From: Bacteroidota bacterium
Lineage (GTDB): Bacteria; Bacteroidota; Ignavibacteria; Kapaibacteriales; NICIL-2
DNA length: 64,000 nt
Direction of reading: 5' to 3'
Assembly (NCBI GenBank): GCA_019695345.1
Contig: JAIBAE010000009.1
Span: 1 to 64,000, forward strand
In this document: in pieces, positions 1-8,030 of the stretch
How positions within the stretch are numbered: position 1 is the stretch's first letter
Layout of the letters: the number at the start of each line of letters is the position of its first letter
Position numbers and translations under genes: made by a program
The notes under the pieces: model-generated
The model's database searches: none
The model's input: the letters and a program-made list of their open reading frames with translations, nothing else
What the model was told of the DNA's origin: nothing

Positions 1-114
1 TACCAGTTGTACCTTCCTACGGAGCAGCAGTTGATTGACGAGGTAAAAAAGGAAATAGAAAAATTAGATACACATCAAAATGATGAAAGTGAAAATGACG
101 ATGACAAAGGATAA
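1..114 (+). CDS. C-terminal tail of an unidentified protein (5' end outside window)
   Basis: An open frame runs from the first base to TAA at 112-114 and gives 37 residues. They start YQLYLPTEQQL, followed by a charged helix and an acidic D/E/N-rich tail. The ending loosely recalls the C-termini of DUF1016/YhcG-type PD-(D/E)XK nucleases, which would suit the nuclease-rich neighbourhood, but so short a tail cannot settle the family. The next complete gene on this strand starts about 400 bp away, so this is probably not co-transcribed with the HNH cassette. Confidence 0.5.
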   Translation, partial: YQLYLPTEQQLIDEVKKEIEKLDTHQNDESENDDDKG

Positions 115-136
115 AGTAAAGAAAGCAGCTATTGTA

Positions 137-223
137 AATATGATACACATGTAAGGTGCGCACACTTACACCCGATATCAATGCCACTTGTTTAACCGTA
201 TAGAGTTTTGTATCGCTCTCCAC
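137..223 (-). pseudogene. Truncated MerR-family regulator (N-terminal HTH stump)
   Basis: Read on the minus strand from a GTG at 223, the frame encodes ESDTKLYTVKQVALISGV followed by SVRTLHVYH. This matches the start of MerR-family winged-helix domains, where YTVKQVAxLxGVSVRTLHYYD is typical. Similarity stops within a few residues of the arginine-threonine-leucine-histidine stretch, and the frame then runs into the tail of the neighbouring gene. I read it as the remnant of a regulator cut off when the adjacent island was acquired or rearranged. A chance match is possible but unlikely over about 22 positions. Confidence 0.55.
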
Positions 224-329
224 CGATGTGTTCCTTCCCGAATAACGTACGTATAACAATTGGGTACAAATATCGGCTATCACCTAAGGTAAGAGTCAAG
301 AAGTATTTTGTGGTATGCGTAATTTTTTT

Positions 330-390
330 TGCTAACGCCCGACCGCAACGCACGGCATACAACAACACAGCGTTGGCGGGCGGGAAGGAA
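330..390 (+). repeat. R1 repeat, copy 1
   Basis: Left box GCTAACGCCCGACCGCA at 331-347 and right box GGCGGGCGGGAAGGAA near 375-390, with a variable core. It lies between the MerR stump and the HNH cassette promoter, not directly after a stop codon. Confidence 0.7.
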
Positions 391-420
391 GGGTGCGGGG
401 TGTGAGAGTGTGGTAATCCC

Positions 421-428
421 TATATTTG
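421..428 (+). promoter_or_regulatory. Putative -7 box of the HNH cassette promoter
   Basis: TATATTTG fits the Bacteroidota -7 consensus TAnnTTTG and lies 83 bp before the HNH gene start. No good TTG -33 element is seen 19-21 bp upstream, so the assignment is tentative. Confidence 0.4.
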
Positions 429-511
429 CAGGCATTTCATTTAATATACTTGGGGAATTTGTGAACTTTACGTTTTCGGGGCATGAGTCCTAAACATAAT
501 ATCAAACAGCT

Positions 512-1555
512 ATGGAACTCCCTTATAATAACAACCTACCAATAACAAAACTTGCGCAATGTTTTAATAACACAGTTGCCACTTATAAATTCTATTGGCT
601 ACTTTCAATCATAGAAGAAATTGAAAAAGAGAATAAAGTAATTCCTAAAATGTTTTTGTTTGCCCGGATGGTAGCCAATGCTTGGTATATAACAAACTAC
701 TTTCATGTTTCATTTGGTAAACAAGACTTAATCCAAGAAGTTATCAAACAAATTAATAAAGTAGAGAGCGTTTCAGTAGATGAGAAAAAAGAGATAGTAT
801 TTCAAAGGCTCTCCACCGCAACCAATCAAATAACTCAAAATCAACTTTGGCATTTTAATAAGAACGTTCCGCATTGGTTTTTAAGTCCTTGGTTCCCTGC
901 AATGAACAGAAAGGACATTTACAATAAATCTGAAATATTCGACAACGATTGTCTCTATGCCTTGTATGATGATAGAATAGAAATGAATCCAAAGTGGATA
1001 AACTATTTGTTGCTAAACTCTAAGGTATTAAAAGATTTTTGTTATTGGAATCTTACATTGTTTTTACAGACAAGAAATCCAAATGTTCCTGATATTCCGA
1101 ATAAGCTTATTCGCCCTGCTGAAAGAAATAACTTAGCTAAACAAAGAAGAAATTTTTGGGATGTAGTTATCAATGAGTTAGGCTCTGTTGAATGTATTTA
1201 TACTGGAAAGAAGCTCATTATAGGTAACTATTCTGTAGAACATTTTGTACCATATAACTTCGTTGCACATGATTTAATATGGAATTTGATTCCATCTGAT
1301 AAAACATTTAATAGTGTAAAGAGCGACAAACTACCACCGCTTGATAAATATTTTAATGCGTTTTTTGAATTACAAAGAACCGCATTTGAGATTGTATCAA
1401 CTAAGCAACCTAACAATACAATGCTTGTTGATTATCTTACGATATTCCCCGATTTAGATGTTAATGCAAGTAACTTCACAAAAGTCAGATTCCGAGAAAG
1501 CATTCAACCGCTTATTACAATTGCTCATAATAATGGCTTTGAATACATGCGATGA
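512..1555 (+). CDS. HNH endonuclease domain protein (defence-type cassette, gene 1)
   Basis: This 347-residue protein has a long helical N-terminal part (about 1-220) and a C-terminal HNH nuclease module. The module reads CIYTGKKL near 228, then SVEHFVPYNFVAHD at 241-254 with E243-H244 and H253, then WNLIP with N258, then a lysine/asparagine-rich NSVKSDKLP. This EHF-P-FVAHD-WNL pattern is typical of HNH enzymes found beside methyltransferases in mobile bacterial islands. It probably cuts DNA, but no substrate can be named. Its stop overlaps the start of the next gene by an ATGA, so the two are translationally coupled. The cassette is visibly more A+T-rich than the crt operon downstream, which suggests horizontal transfer. 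Confidence 0.75.
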   Translation: MELPYNNNLPITKLAQCFNNTVATYKFYWLLSIIEEIEKENKVIPKMFLFARMVANAWYITNYFHVSFGKQDLIQEVIKQINKVESVSVDEKKEIVFQRLSTATNQITQNQLWHFNKNVPHWFLSPWFPAMNRKDIYNKSEIFDNDCLYALYDDRIEMNPKWINYLLLNSKVLKDFCYWNLTLFLQTRNPNVPDIPNKLIRPAERNNLAKQRRNFWDVVINELGSVECIYTGKKLIIGNYSVEHFVPYNFVAHDLIWNLIPSDKTFNSVKSDKLPPLDKYFNAFFELQRTAFEIVSTKQPNNTMLVDYLTIFPDLDVNASNFTKVRFRESIQPLITIAHNNGFEYMR

Positions 1556-2412
1556 GATATGAGAATATATATAGTCACCTAACAGCTAAGGAACGAACAT
1601 CGCTTTCATTTCCTGCCAGAGTAATACATGAAAATGGATTATTACTTGGAGATATATTAGACTATGGTTGTGGATTAGGTACAGATGTATCGCTACTAGC
1701 CAATGTTGGTTACAATATCAAAGGTTATGATCCTTATTACTTTCCTTCTAAGATTGAGAACAAGTTTGATACAATATTATGTTTTTATGTTTTGAATGTG
1801 TTAATGCCCGAAGAACAAAGCAATGTATTACTTGAAGTTTCTCGTTTACTAAAACCAAATGGTAAAGCGTACTTTGCAGTACGTAGGGACATAACATACG
1901 AGGGATTTCGACTTCACAAGGTTCATAGAAAACATACATATCAATGTCGAGTGAGGTTGCCTTATAAACCTATATTGAAAAATGATAGTTGTGAAATTTA
2001 TGAATACCAACACTATAATACACTATCACATAAAGAAAATTCTGATTGTCCTTTTTGTACCCCAAATGCTTTACAACAGTTGATATTAGAATCTGCAACT
2101 GTATTTTCACTTTACGATAAATTTCCAGTTAGCAAAGGTCATGCTTTAATTATACCCAAGAAGCATATACCTAATTACTTTGATTTGAATTTTAAAGAGC
2201 AGTCGGCATGTTTTTATATGGTTAATAAGGTGCAACAGATTTTATTAGCAGAGTATAAACCAGACGGATTTAATATTGGGATTAATGTAGGTAGCACAGG
2301 TGGGCAGACTGTACCGCATGCACATATCCATCTAATGCCTAGATATAATGGTGATGTAGAGAACCCTCGCGGTGGTGTTCGGGGAGTTATACCCGGTAAG
2401 CAGAGTTATTAA
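1552..2412 (+). CDS. SAM-dependent methyltransferase fused to HIT domain (cassette gene 2)
   Basis: A 286-residue two-domain protein. Residues about 1-150 are a class I methyltransferase: motif I DYGCGLGT at 37-44, an acidic D60 at the end of strand 2, and the helix-rich LEVSRLLKPNGKAYFAV at 94-110. Residues about 160-286 are a complete HIT domain with the CPFC start at 166-169 and the nucleotide-binding triad HAHIH at 256-260. HIT proteins hydrolyse or transfer nucleotidyl groups. The methyltransferase part lacks DNA-methylase motifs such as DPPY or PCQ, so it is more likely to modify a small molecule, nucleotide or protein than DNA. It overlaps the HNH gene by 4 bp and precedes the DUF559-type nuclease by 17 bp. 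The joint function is unknown; a role in phage defence is an inference from the company it keeps. Confidence 0.8.
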   Translation: MRYENIYSHLTAKERTSLSFPARVIHENGLLLGDILDYGCGLGTDVSLLANVGYNIKGYDPYYFPSKIENKFDTILCFYVLNVLMPEEQSNVLLEVSRLLKPNGKAYFAVRRDITYEGFRLHKVHRKHTYQCRVRLPYKPILKNDSCEIYEYQHYNTLSHKENSDCPFCTPNALQQLILESATVFSLYDKFPVSKGHALIIPKKHIPNYFDLNFKEQSACFYMVNKVQQILLAEYKPDGFNIGINVGSTGGQTVPHAHIHLMPRYNGDVENPRGGVRGVIPGKQSY

Positions 2413-2429
2413 TTTTATGAAAGCTAAAG

Positions 2430-3269
2430 ATGAGTAATCAGGAGGTAAAAAAAGATACTCTTGTAGCCATGGTTCCAACACAGAAGGATTGGTTAATTGT
2501 AAAAAATGATAATTGGTACAGAATTCCTGTTGTAAGTGCTCCTAATATTGTAAAAGATTCTGAAGCACAGTACATTGCATTCTACCATCCAAAGGTTTTT
2601 AGGGAAATGCCTTGGTCAATCAAATACTATGGGAAGATAGAAAGGGTTGAGATTAAAAAACGGATTGAATTACTTCCAAATGAAACATTACACAAAAGGA
2701 AGGACGAGAGTTATTATCAGATTTATTTAAAGACAATTGATGAGTGCCCAAATAACATTGTGAGTTATAAAGGGCGGAGAACAACCTTCATTGCAACTAC
2801 GTATGACAAACTTATTAATGCAAAAGAATATAATGATTTGTTTATTGGAAGTTATTTGGAAGAAATAATGTGGCAGGCGTTGAAGGAGGTCAAGATACAT
2901 GCTGAACGAGAATATGAAGTAACATTAACTAATGGTAAAAGATACTTCATTGATTTTGCAATTTTCTGCCGTAAATCAAACCTCGCAATTGAGTGTGATG
3001 GAGATCAATATCATTTAAAACTTGAAGTTGTACATAGAGATAAAGACCGTGACAGGCATTTATCGGAACTTGGCGGATATGAGACTCTTAGATACTATAC
3101 GAAAAAGATATGTAATGAGATGTCTGATGTTATTGAAGAAATATCGATGGCAATTAATAACAGAGGAGGTTTGGTGAAATTGCATCCAAATCAAGTTGAT
3201 TACATAAACATTGAAGATAAAAAGTGGCAGTTAACTTTGTTTGGTAATAGTCAAAACAAAATAGACTAA
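2430..3269 (+). CDS. DUF559-like PD-(D/E)XK nuclease (cassette gene 3)
   Basis: This 279-residue protein has an N-terminal domain (about 10-130, with the landmark QYIAFYHPKVF near 47-57) that is normally joined to a Vsr/DUF559-type nuclease. The nuclease core follows: YFIDFAIF with D175, then LAIECDGDQYH with E188 and D190, and then a downstream RDRHLSELGGYETLRYYT segment. The order D...ExDGD...H is the signature of very-short-patch-repair-like or DUF559 endonucleases. It is probably the third gene of the cassette that starts with the HNH protein, since only 17 bp separate it from the methyltransferase-HIT gene. The next gene is convergent. Confidence 0.75.
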   Translation: MSNQEVKKDTLVAMVPTQKDWLIVKNDNWYRIPVVSAPNIVKDSEAQYIAFYHPKVFREMPWSIKYYGKIERVEIKKRIELLPNETLHKRKDESYYQIYLKTIDECPNNIVSYKGRRTTFIATTYDKLINAKEYNDLFIGSYLEEIMWQALKEVKIHAEREYEVTLTNGKRYFIDFAIFCRKSNLAIECDGDQYHLKLEVVHRDKDRDRHLSELGGYETLRYYTKKICNEMSDVIEEISMAINNRGGLVKLHPNQVDYINIEDKKWQLTLFGNSQNKID

Positions 3270-3292
3270 AAAAGTCTAAATAGGTGTGTAGT

Positions 3293-3523
3293 TTAATTGT
3301 TATCATCTTTCTTGCGTTCGTCAAGTATGATTTTGGTTAAATCAGTTGTTGTGTCGAGTGTTCCTACAAATTGATGGAAATATTCTCTAGTTAATGGTGT
3401 AAGAGTTAGGTGTTCGTTAAGTTCAGTAATACCGACGGTACCTCCAGGCTTTATACCATATTTATCACGTAGCTTTTTGGGAATTGTAATATATCCGTTT
3501 CGAGTTATAGTGGAAGTATTCAT
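3293..3523 (-). CDS. AbrB/MazE/SpoVT-family DNA-binding protein, antitoxin-like
   Basis: Starting at the ATG ending at 3523, the 76-residue product opens with MNTSTITRNGYITIPKKLRD, a swapped-hairpin AbrB fold, followed by the GIKPGGTVGI strand. The acidic/basic C-terminal half would bind a toxin in VapB-type antitoxins. A longer frame begins 13 codons upstream, but the SITRNGxIxIPKxLR motif normally starts at the chosen methionine. No toxin gene (PIN, MazF or similar) is adjacent on either side, so it is either an orphan antitoxin or a stand-alone regulator. It is convergent with the nuclease cassette. Confidence 0.75.
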   Translation of the reverse strand: MNTSTITRNGYITIPKKLRDKYGIKPGGTVGITELNEHLTLTPLTREYFHQFVGTLDTTTDLTKIILDERKKDDNN

Positions 3524-3621
3524 GGTTAGAGTCGATATACAAATTTTATTGATTCGGTTCAAAAGTAATGTTTATACTGCATTTCACAACCCTCACGGTT
3601 CCCCTTTTTACTTGTGCGTGG

Positions 3622-3684
3622 TTATGTCCCGCAAAAACAAGCGCCCTGCATTGCTGCAAGGCGCGGTGCGGTTTGCGTTAGCAT
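3622..3684 (-). terminator. R1 repeat, copy 2, with intrinsic terminator core
   Basis: On the minus strand the left box TGCTAACGCAAACCGCACC is followed by the stem GCGCCTTGCA...TGCAGGGCGC and the run TTGTTTTTG, then the right box TGCGGGACATAA. It lies about 165 bp beyond the stop of the AraC-type gene and could end its transcript. The core is nearly identical to those of copies 18 and 20. Confidence 0.7.
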
Positions 3685-3777
3685 AAAACTTACTACAGGT
3701 GGTAGGTGACACTTCGTTTAACTCCTTGTGCAACTTTACATGTACATTATGATATTCGGAATTTCTAATATCAGCTA

Positions 3778-3797
3778 AGGCGCGAAGCATCGCGCCT
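3778..3797. repeat. Short perfect palindrome
   Basis: AGGCGCGA and TCGCGCCT form an 8-bp stem around an AGCA loop, without a T-run. It is about 50 bp after the stop of the AraC-type gene on the minus strand. Its role is unknown. Confidence 0.5.
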
Positions 3798-3848
3798 CTA
3801 CGAAAAATTAAGAAATTCAGAATTGCTCATTCTTACATCATTTCGGTG

Positions 3849-4757
3849 TTATTCTATGGGGATGCAGATGTCCACAATGCATTTGCCTTCGGGGTGTTCA
3901 AGATAATTGTTGTGGTAGATTTCGTACGGGTTGTTGTTAGATTTTTTGTAGCCCTTTTCGTTCATCCAGATAAAGAGTCCGTCCCACGCTTGTTCAAACT
4001 GCGCGGGTTGTATTTGGAAACTGCCAACTATACAGCGTCCGCCGGGAATAGTGGTGATGCTTACCTCGCCATCGGGTTTGGTGGCGGGGCTAACGGTAAC
4101 ACCAATACTCATGCGTACTTTGTTGGCATCGGTTACTTTAAAGCTATCGTGAAAGATGCGGACTACATTGGCATCGGGCTGATGTAATATATTTTTTGGT
4201 AACGCCCACCGTACAATTTTTTGGAATGTTTGTTCAATTCCTTCGGTGCCAATGTGGGTAAGGTATGCCACGTGTTGTGCGGGCATTGTTTGTACTTCTG
4301 TTGTTGCGTTCATAGTAATCCATGTATAGTGATTGTTAACGTTGCAAAGATATTCCGGGGTGATGTAGTTCTTTTTCCCGTTCTTGCTATCTGTTTTACC
4401 AATCTTGCTAAAGTTGTTGGCGTTTGCGTTGCGGAACTGCGTTGGGCTCTCGCCGTACACTTTGTTAAACGCCCGCGTAAACGATGAGTTACTTGTATAC
4501 CCGCATTGGAAGGCGATATCGGCCATGGTGAGTTCGGGATGATGTATCAGATACAGTGCGGCGCGCTCTGCACGTTTGCGTGCAATGTAGGTGTTAAGTG
4601 GCTCGGTTGTTATTGCCTTAAACAACCTGTGCAGATGAAACGGCGAGTAGTAGGCAACCTTTGCAAGAGTTTGCAGAGATAAATCGGAATTGGTGTGCAG
4701 GTTACGTTCGATGTATTCTAATACGTTGTTGATGCGTTTGATGTATTCGGGTTTCAT
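3849..4757 (-). CDS. AraC-family regulator with GyrI-like ligand-binding domain
   Basis: The ATG ending at 4757 gives 302 residues. Residues about 8-105 are two AraC-type helix-turn-helix motifs, visible as LSLQTLAKVAYYSPFHLHRLF and MADIAFQCGYTSNSSFTRAF. Residues about 145-300 are a GyrI-like/effector-binding domain. This layout (HTH first, then GyrI) is that of Rob/SbmC-type regulators that sense small amphipathic molecules. The frame can be extended upstream by 46 codons, but that part is low-complexity and crosses a repeat, so it was rejected. It diverges from the carotenoid operon across 213 bp, so control of crtI is possible but not shown. Confidence 0.88.
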   Translation of the reverse strand: MKPEYIKRINNVLEYIERNLHTNSDLSLQTLAKVAYYSPFHLHRLFKAITTEPLNTYIARKRAERAALYLIHHPELTMADIAFQCGYTSNSSFTRAFNKVYGESPTQFRNANANNFSKIGKTDSKNGKKNYITPEYLCNVNNHYTWITMNATTEVQTMPAQHVAYLTHIGTEGIEQTFQKIVRWALPKNILHQPDANVVRIFHDSFKVTDANKVRMSIGVTVSPATKPDGEVSITTIPGGRCIVGSFQIQPAQFEQAWDGLFIWMNEKGYKKSNNNPYEIYHNNYLEHPEGKCIVDICIPIE

Positions 4758-4833
4758 GGATGATGTGTTTGTAAGAGTTGTTCCAAAGTTAGCAGGTGTG
4801 GTAGAATTTCCAAAAGGTTGTGTTAGCGGGTGG

Positions 4834-4898
4834 CTATGTCCCGCACGGGAACGCTGTGTAGAAGTATGTGATGTGGTACGGCTGGGCGATAGCAAAAG
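4834..4898 (-). repeat. R1 repeat, copy 3
   Basis: On the minus strand: left box TTTTGCTATCGCCCAGCCGTACC, right box GTGCGGGACATAG. It sits between the divergent AraC-type and crtI genes, so it may lie in their control region. Confidence 0.7.
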
Positions 4899-4970
4899 AA
4901 TTTACCCATAGGTGGAACTTGATGTACCGTTGTTGCTGTTATAGATGCGTACTAATATTTACAGAGAAGT

Positions 4971-6446
4971 ATGGCAACAAAACACATTGCGGTGATTGGG
5001 TCGGGGTTTAGCGGGATTTCTGCCGCGTGCGAGCTTGCACGCCAAGGTATGCGTGTTACTGTGTACGAGAAAAACGAAAGTGCCGGCGGCAGAGCATCGG
5101 CGTTTACCAAAGATGGGTTTATGTTTGATATGGGTCCAAGCTGGTACTGGATGCCCGATGTGTTTGAATGGTTTTTTGAAAAGTTTGGTAAACGTGTTGA
5201 AGATTATTACCGCTTAGAGCGTTTAGACCCTTCGTACAGAATTTACTTTGGTAAGAATGATGTTGTGGATATTCCCGCCGGTGTTGAGCCGCTAAAAGAT
5301 TTGTTTGAACAAATCGAACCCGGAGCCGCTTCCAAGCTTCAGGAGTTTTTAGATGATGCAAAATATAAGTATGATGTTGGTGTTAAGGAGTTGATTTACC
5401 AACCCTGCCACTCGGTTATGGAATTTGCCGACCGACGCTTGTTAAAGGCGTTGTTTTCTATTCAGTTGTTTAGTTCGTTACGCACAGAGATTTATAAAAA
5501 GGTACGCCACCCAAAACTTAGGGCTGTGTTAGAATTCCCTTCGTACTTTTTGGGGGCATTACCGCAAAACACACCTGCGTTGTATTCCATATTGAATTAT
5601 GCCGACATGGTTTTGGGTACGTGGTATCCGGTAGGCGGTTTTGTAAAAGTGATAGAAGGAATGGTTCGTGTTGCAGAAGAATTGGGTGTTGAGTTTAAGT
5701 ATAACTCGCCTGTTCGTTCTATTATTACAGTTGGTTCTGTTGCAACGGGTGTGTTAGTAAACGATGATGTGTTTATGCACGATGGCGTTGTTTCCTCGGC
5801 CGATTATCATCACTCGGAGAGAGTCCTACTTCCCGACGGCTTACGGAATTACAACGAGAACTTCTGGCAGGCAAAAACGTTTGCTCCATCGTGCATTATC
5901 TTTTATTTGGGTGTTAAAGGCAAGGTAAAGAACCTGCTGCACCATAATTTGTTTTTTGATAATTCGTTTGAGCAGTTTGCCAGTGATATTTACACAACGC
6001 CGAAATGGTCGGAGAATCCGTTGTTCTATGTGTGCTGCCCTTCTAAAACCGATAGCACTGTGGCACCCGAAGGCGATGAAAATGTATTTGTGTTGATTCC
6101 TGTTGCACCGGGCTTAACAGATACACAAGAGATACGAGACCAATACTTTACTACCGTATTACAACGCTTAGAAAACCACACCGGAGAAAACATACGGGAA
6201 CGAATTGTAGTGAACGAGTGTTTTGCCCCTACGGATTTTATTGACAGGTATAACAGTTACAAAGCAAACGCATATGGTTTGGCAAACACGTTATTCCAAA
6301 CGGCTGTGTTTAAACCTAAGATGAGGAATAAATACATCAGGAATTTGTTATACACCGGACAGCTAACTGTGCCGGGTCCGGGTGTGCCGCCATCGTTAAT
6401 AAGCGGACACATTGCGGCAAATGAAATGATAAAGATAGTTGCTTAA
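4971..6446 (+). CDS. crtI: Phytoene desaturase (CrtI-type)
   Basis: This 491-residue flavoprotein introduces double bonds into phytoene, probably four to reach lycopene, since a lycopene cyclase follows. The N-terminus holds the FAD-binding Rossmann motif VIGSGFSGISAACEL followed by the acidic E and GGRA of bacterial-type desaturases. The C-terminus has the second dinucleotide segment, GQLTVPGPGVPPSLISG, near 467-483. The length is normal for the family. It is the first of four genes that are coupled or nearly so; the best crtB start is 28 bp after its stop. A CrtN- or CrtD-like variant cannot be excluded by eye, but the pathway context favours CrtI. Confidence 0.93.
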   Translation: MATKHIAVIGSGFSGISAACELARQGMRVTVYEKNESAGGRASAFTKDGFMFDMGPSWYWMPDVFEWFFEKFGKRVEDYYRLERLDPSYRIYFGKNDVVDIPAGVEPLKDLFEQIEPGAASKLQEFLDDAKYKYDVGVKELIYQPCHSVMEFADRRLLKALFSIQLFSSLRTEIYKKVRHPKLRAVLEFPSYFLGALPQNTPALYSILNYADMVLGTWYPVGGFVKVIEGMVRVAEELGVEFKYNSPVRSIITVGSVATGVLVNDDVFMHDGVVSSADYHHSERVLLPDGLRNYNENFWQAKTFAPSCIIFYLGVKGKVKNLLHHNLFFDNSFEQFASDIYTTPKWSENPLFYVCCPSKTDSTVAPEGDENVFVLIPVAPGLTDTQEIRDQYFTTVLQRLENHTGENIRERIVVNECFAPTDFIDRYNSYKANAYGLANTLFQTAVFKPKMRNKYIRNLLYTGQLTVPGPGVPPSLISGHIAANEMIKIVA

Positions 6447-6474
6447 GTTTTTTACAACGTACTATATATTACCT

Positions 6475-7320
6475 ATGATAGATTTGTTTAACACAACTGC
6501 GTTTGCTTGCAGCAAGAAGGTGACGGTGCTGTACAGCAACTCGTTTTCTATGGGCATTAAAGCGTTGGATAAACGTTTGCACGATGCTATTTACGGCATC
6601 TATGGTTTTGTCCGTTTTGCCGATGAAATTGTGGATACCTTCCACAACCACAACAAACACGAATTGCTTCAGGAGTTTAAGCGCGATACATACAAAGCAA
6701 TTGAGCAACGTATATCGCTGAACCCCGTGTTACATGCGTTTCAACTTGTGGTACACCAATACAACATTCGTCCGGAGTATATTGAAGCGTTTTTCCGAAG
6801 TATGGAAATGGATTTGTATAATGTGGCGTATGAACCCGAAAATTATAACGAGTACATCTATGGCTCGGCAGAAGTTGTTGGATTAATGTGTTTGCAGGTA
6901 TTTTGCGAAGGCGATGAACAGTTGTTTACCAAACTGCTTGAGCCGGCACGTGCATTAGGCGCTGCATTCCAGAAAGTAAATTTTCTGCGCGATATAAAAA
7001 GCGATTTTGAAGAGCGCGGCAGAGTGTATTTCCCCGGCATTAACTTCCATGCATTCGATGCACAGTCCAAAAAACTGATAGAACAGGATATAGAAAACGA
7101 TTTTAAGGCGGCGTATGCAGGAATAGTACAATTGCCAAGTACATCGCGCTTTGGGGTGTATCTTGCGTATACGTATTACCTAAAATTGTTTAATAAAATT
7201 CGCAACACTCCGGCCGAACGGGTTGCCAGCGCACGTATACGTATATCAAACGCACGAAAGGTGTGGCTGTTGGCAAAAGCATATTGGAACAAAACGCTCT
7301 TTGGTTTTTACGCGCAATGA
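6475..7320 (+). CDS. crtB: Phytoene/squalene synthase family, phytoene synthase
   Basis: A 281-residue prenyltransferase that should condense two GGPP into phytoene. Both Asp-rich motifs are present: DEIVD at about 50-54, and RDIKSDFEERGRVYFP about 120 residues later. I chose the ATG at 6475. A TTG 12 codons upstream would overlap crtI by 8 bp, but the added residues are not family-like. Its stop overlaps the ATG of the cyclase gene (ATGA), so the two are translationally coupled. Confidence 0.93.
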   Translation: MIDLFNTTAFACSKKVTVLYSNSFSMGIKALDKRLHDAIYGIYGFVRFADEIVDTFHNHNKHELLQEFKRDTYKAIEQRISLNPVLHAFQLVVHQYNIRPEYIEAFFRSMEMDLYNVAYEPENYNEYIYGSAEVVGLMCLQVFCEGDEQLFTKLLEPARALGAAFQKVNFLRDIKSDFEERGRVYFPGINFHAFDAQSKKLIEQDIENDFKAAYAGIVQLPSTSRFGVYLAYTYYLKLFNKIRNTPAERVASARIRISNARKVWLLAKAYWNKTLFGFYAQ

Positions 7321-8030
7321 AATACACGTACCTTACTATAAACATCCTAACAATTCTTTTCCCGTTTCTGTTTAGTTTCGAGCGGAGAATAGCATTTGCT
7401 ACGCGGTGGAAATATTTGTTCCCTGCAATGGCAAGTACTGCTGTGGTGTTTTTAGTGTGGGATTATTTTTTTACCCAGTGGGGCGTGTGGGGATTTACCG
7501 ATGCCTATATAACAGGCATTAAAATTCTTGGCTTACCCATAGAGGAAATGCTGTTCTTTTTTACGGTGCCGTATTCGTGCGTGTTTATATACGATGCCAT
7601 GAATTACGCATTTCCCTCGGCAACAAAATACAATACTGCGGCAAAGTATGCGGGTTCAATGGTAGCTGTTGTATTACCGGTGTTGGCAATAGTATTCTAC
7701 AACCGGCTGTACACATCGGTTAATGCTATTGTGTGTTTGGTGTTGTTGGCGTTGTTTGTAAAATTCTACAAGCAGAAGTCCGGCACATTTTTCCGGTTTT
7801 ACCTGGTGCATCTTATTCCATTTTTTATAGTAAACGGAATTTTAACCGGTACCGGACCTGCACAACCCGTAGTGTGGTATAACAACGCACATAATCTTGG
7901 CGTGCGACTACTAACAATTCCCGTGGAAGACACATTGTACTCGCTTTCCATGATGTTCATGAACATTATGCTGTACGAATACTTCCGGCAACGTTTTCAA
8001 AACAAAACTCAACCAAACAGAATTTTATGA
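7317..8030 (+). CDS. crtYcd: Lycopene beta-cyclase, fused CrtYc-CrtYd type
   Basis: A 237-residue membrane protein with about seven hydrophobic segments and two repeated halves. Each half carries the acidic motif of the lycopene cyclase domain: GLPIEEMLFFFTVPYS in the first and PVEDTLYSLSMMFMN in the second. In Gram-positives the two halves are separate proteins (CrtYc, CrtYd); in Bacteroidota and Archaea they are usually fused. It should convert lycopene to beta-carotene. The ATG at 7317 overlaps the crtB stop. A GTG 18 codons upstream is possible but lies deep inside crtB. Confidence 0.9.
   Translation: MKYTYLTINILTILFPFLFSFERRIAFATRWKYLFPAMASTAVVFLVWDYFFTQWGVWGFTDAYITGIKILGLPIEEMLFFFTVPYSCVFIYDAMNYAFPSATKYNTAAKYAGSMVAVVLPVLAIVFYNRLYTSVNAIVCLVLLALFVKFYKQKSGTFFRFYLVHLIPFFIVNGILTGTGPAQPVVWYNNAHNLGVRLLTIPVEDTLYSLSMMFMNIMLYEYFRQRFQNKTQPNRIL

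Larger units (their letters stand above)
115..511. other. Gene-free gap with MerR stump, R1 repeat and promoter
   Basis: This 397 bp gap holds, in order, a stump of a MerR-type gene on the minus strand (137-223), one R1 repeat (330-390) and a Bacteroidota-like -7 box (421-428) ahead of the HNH gene. A 65-codon frame at 208-405 runs through the repeat and is not considered a gene. Confidence 0.6.
3524..3848. other. Gene-free gap with R1 repeat/terminator and short hairpin
   Basis: The gap contains the R1 copy with a terminator core at 3622-3684 and a perfect 8-bp hairpin AGGCGCGA-AGCA-TCGCGCCT at 3778-3797. A 60-codon minus frame here runs through the repeat and is not supported as a gene. 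Confidence 0.6.

Noticed and set aside
208-405. Plus-strand frame of 65 codons
   Set aside because: It overlaps the MerR stump and R1 copy 1 and has no recognisable protein features.
512-3523. Cassette as part of a prophage
   Set aside because: No phage structural, integrase or lysis genes are present, and no attachment-site duplication was seen around it.
3608-3790. Minus-strand frame of 60 codons
   Set aside because: It runs through the terminator-bearing R1 copy 2 and shows no family resemblance.
4758-4895. N-terminal extension of the AraC-type regulator
   Set aside because: The 46 extra residues are Thr/Ser/Pro-rich and encoded by R1 copy 3; the family N-terminus begins at MKPEYI.
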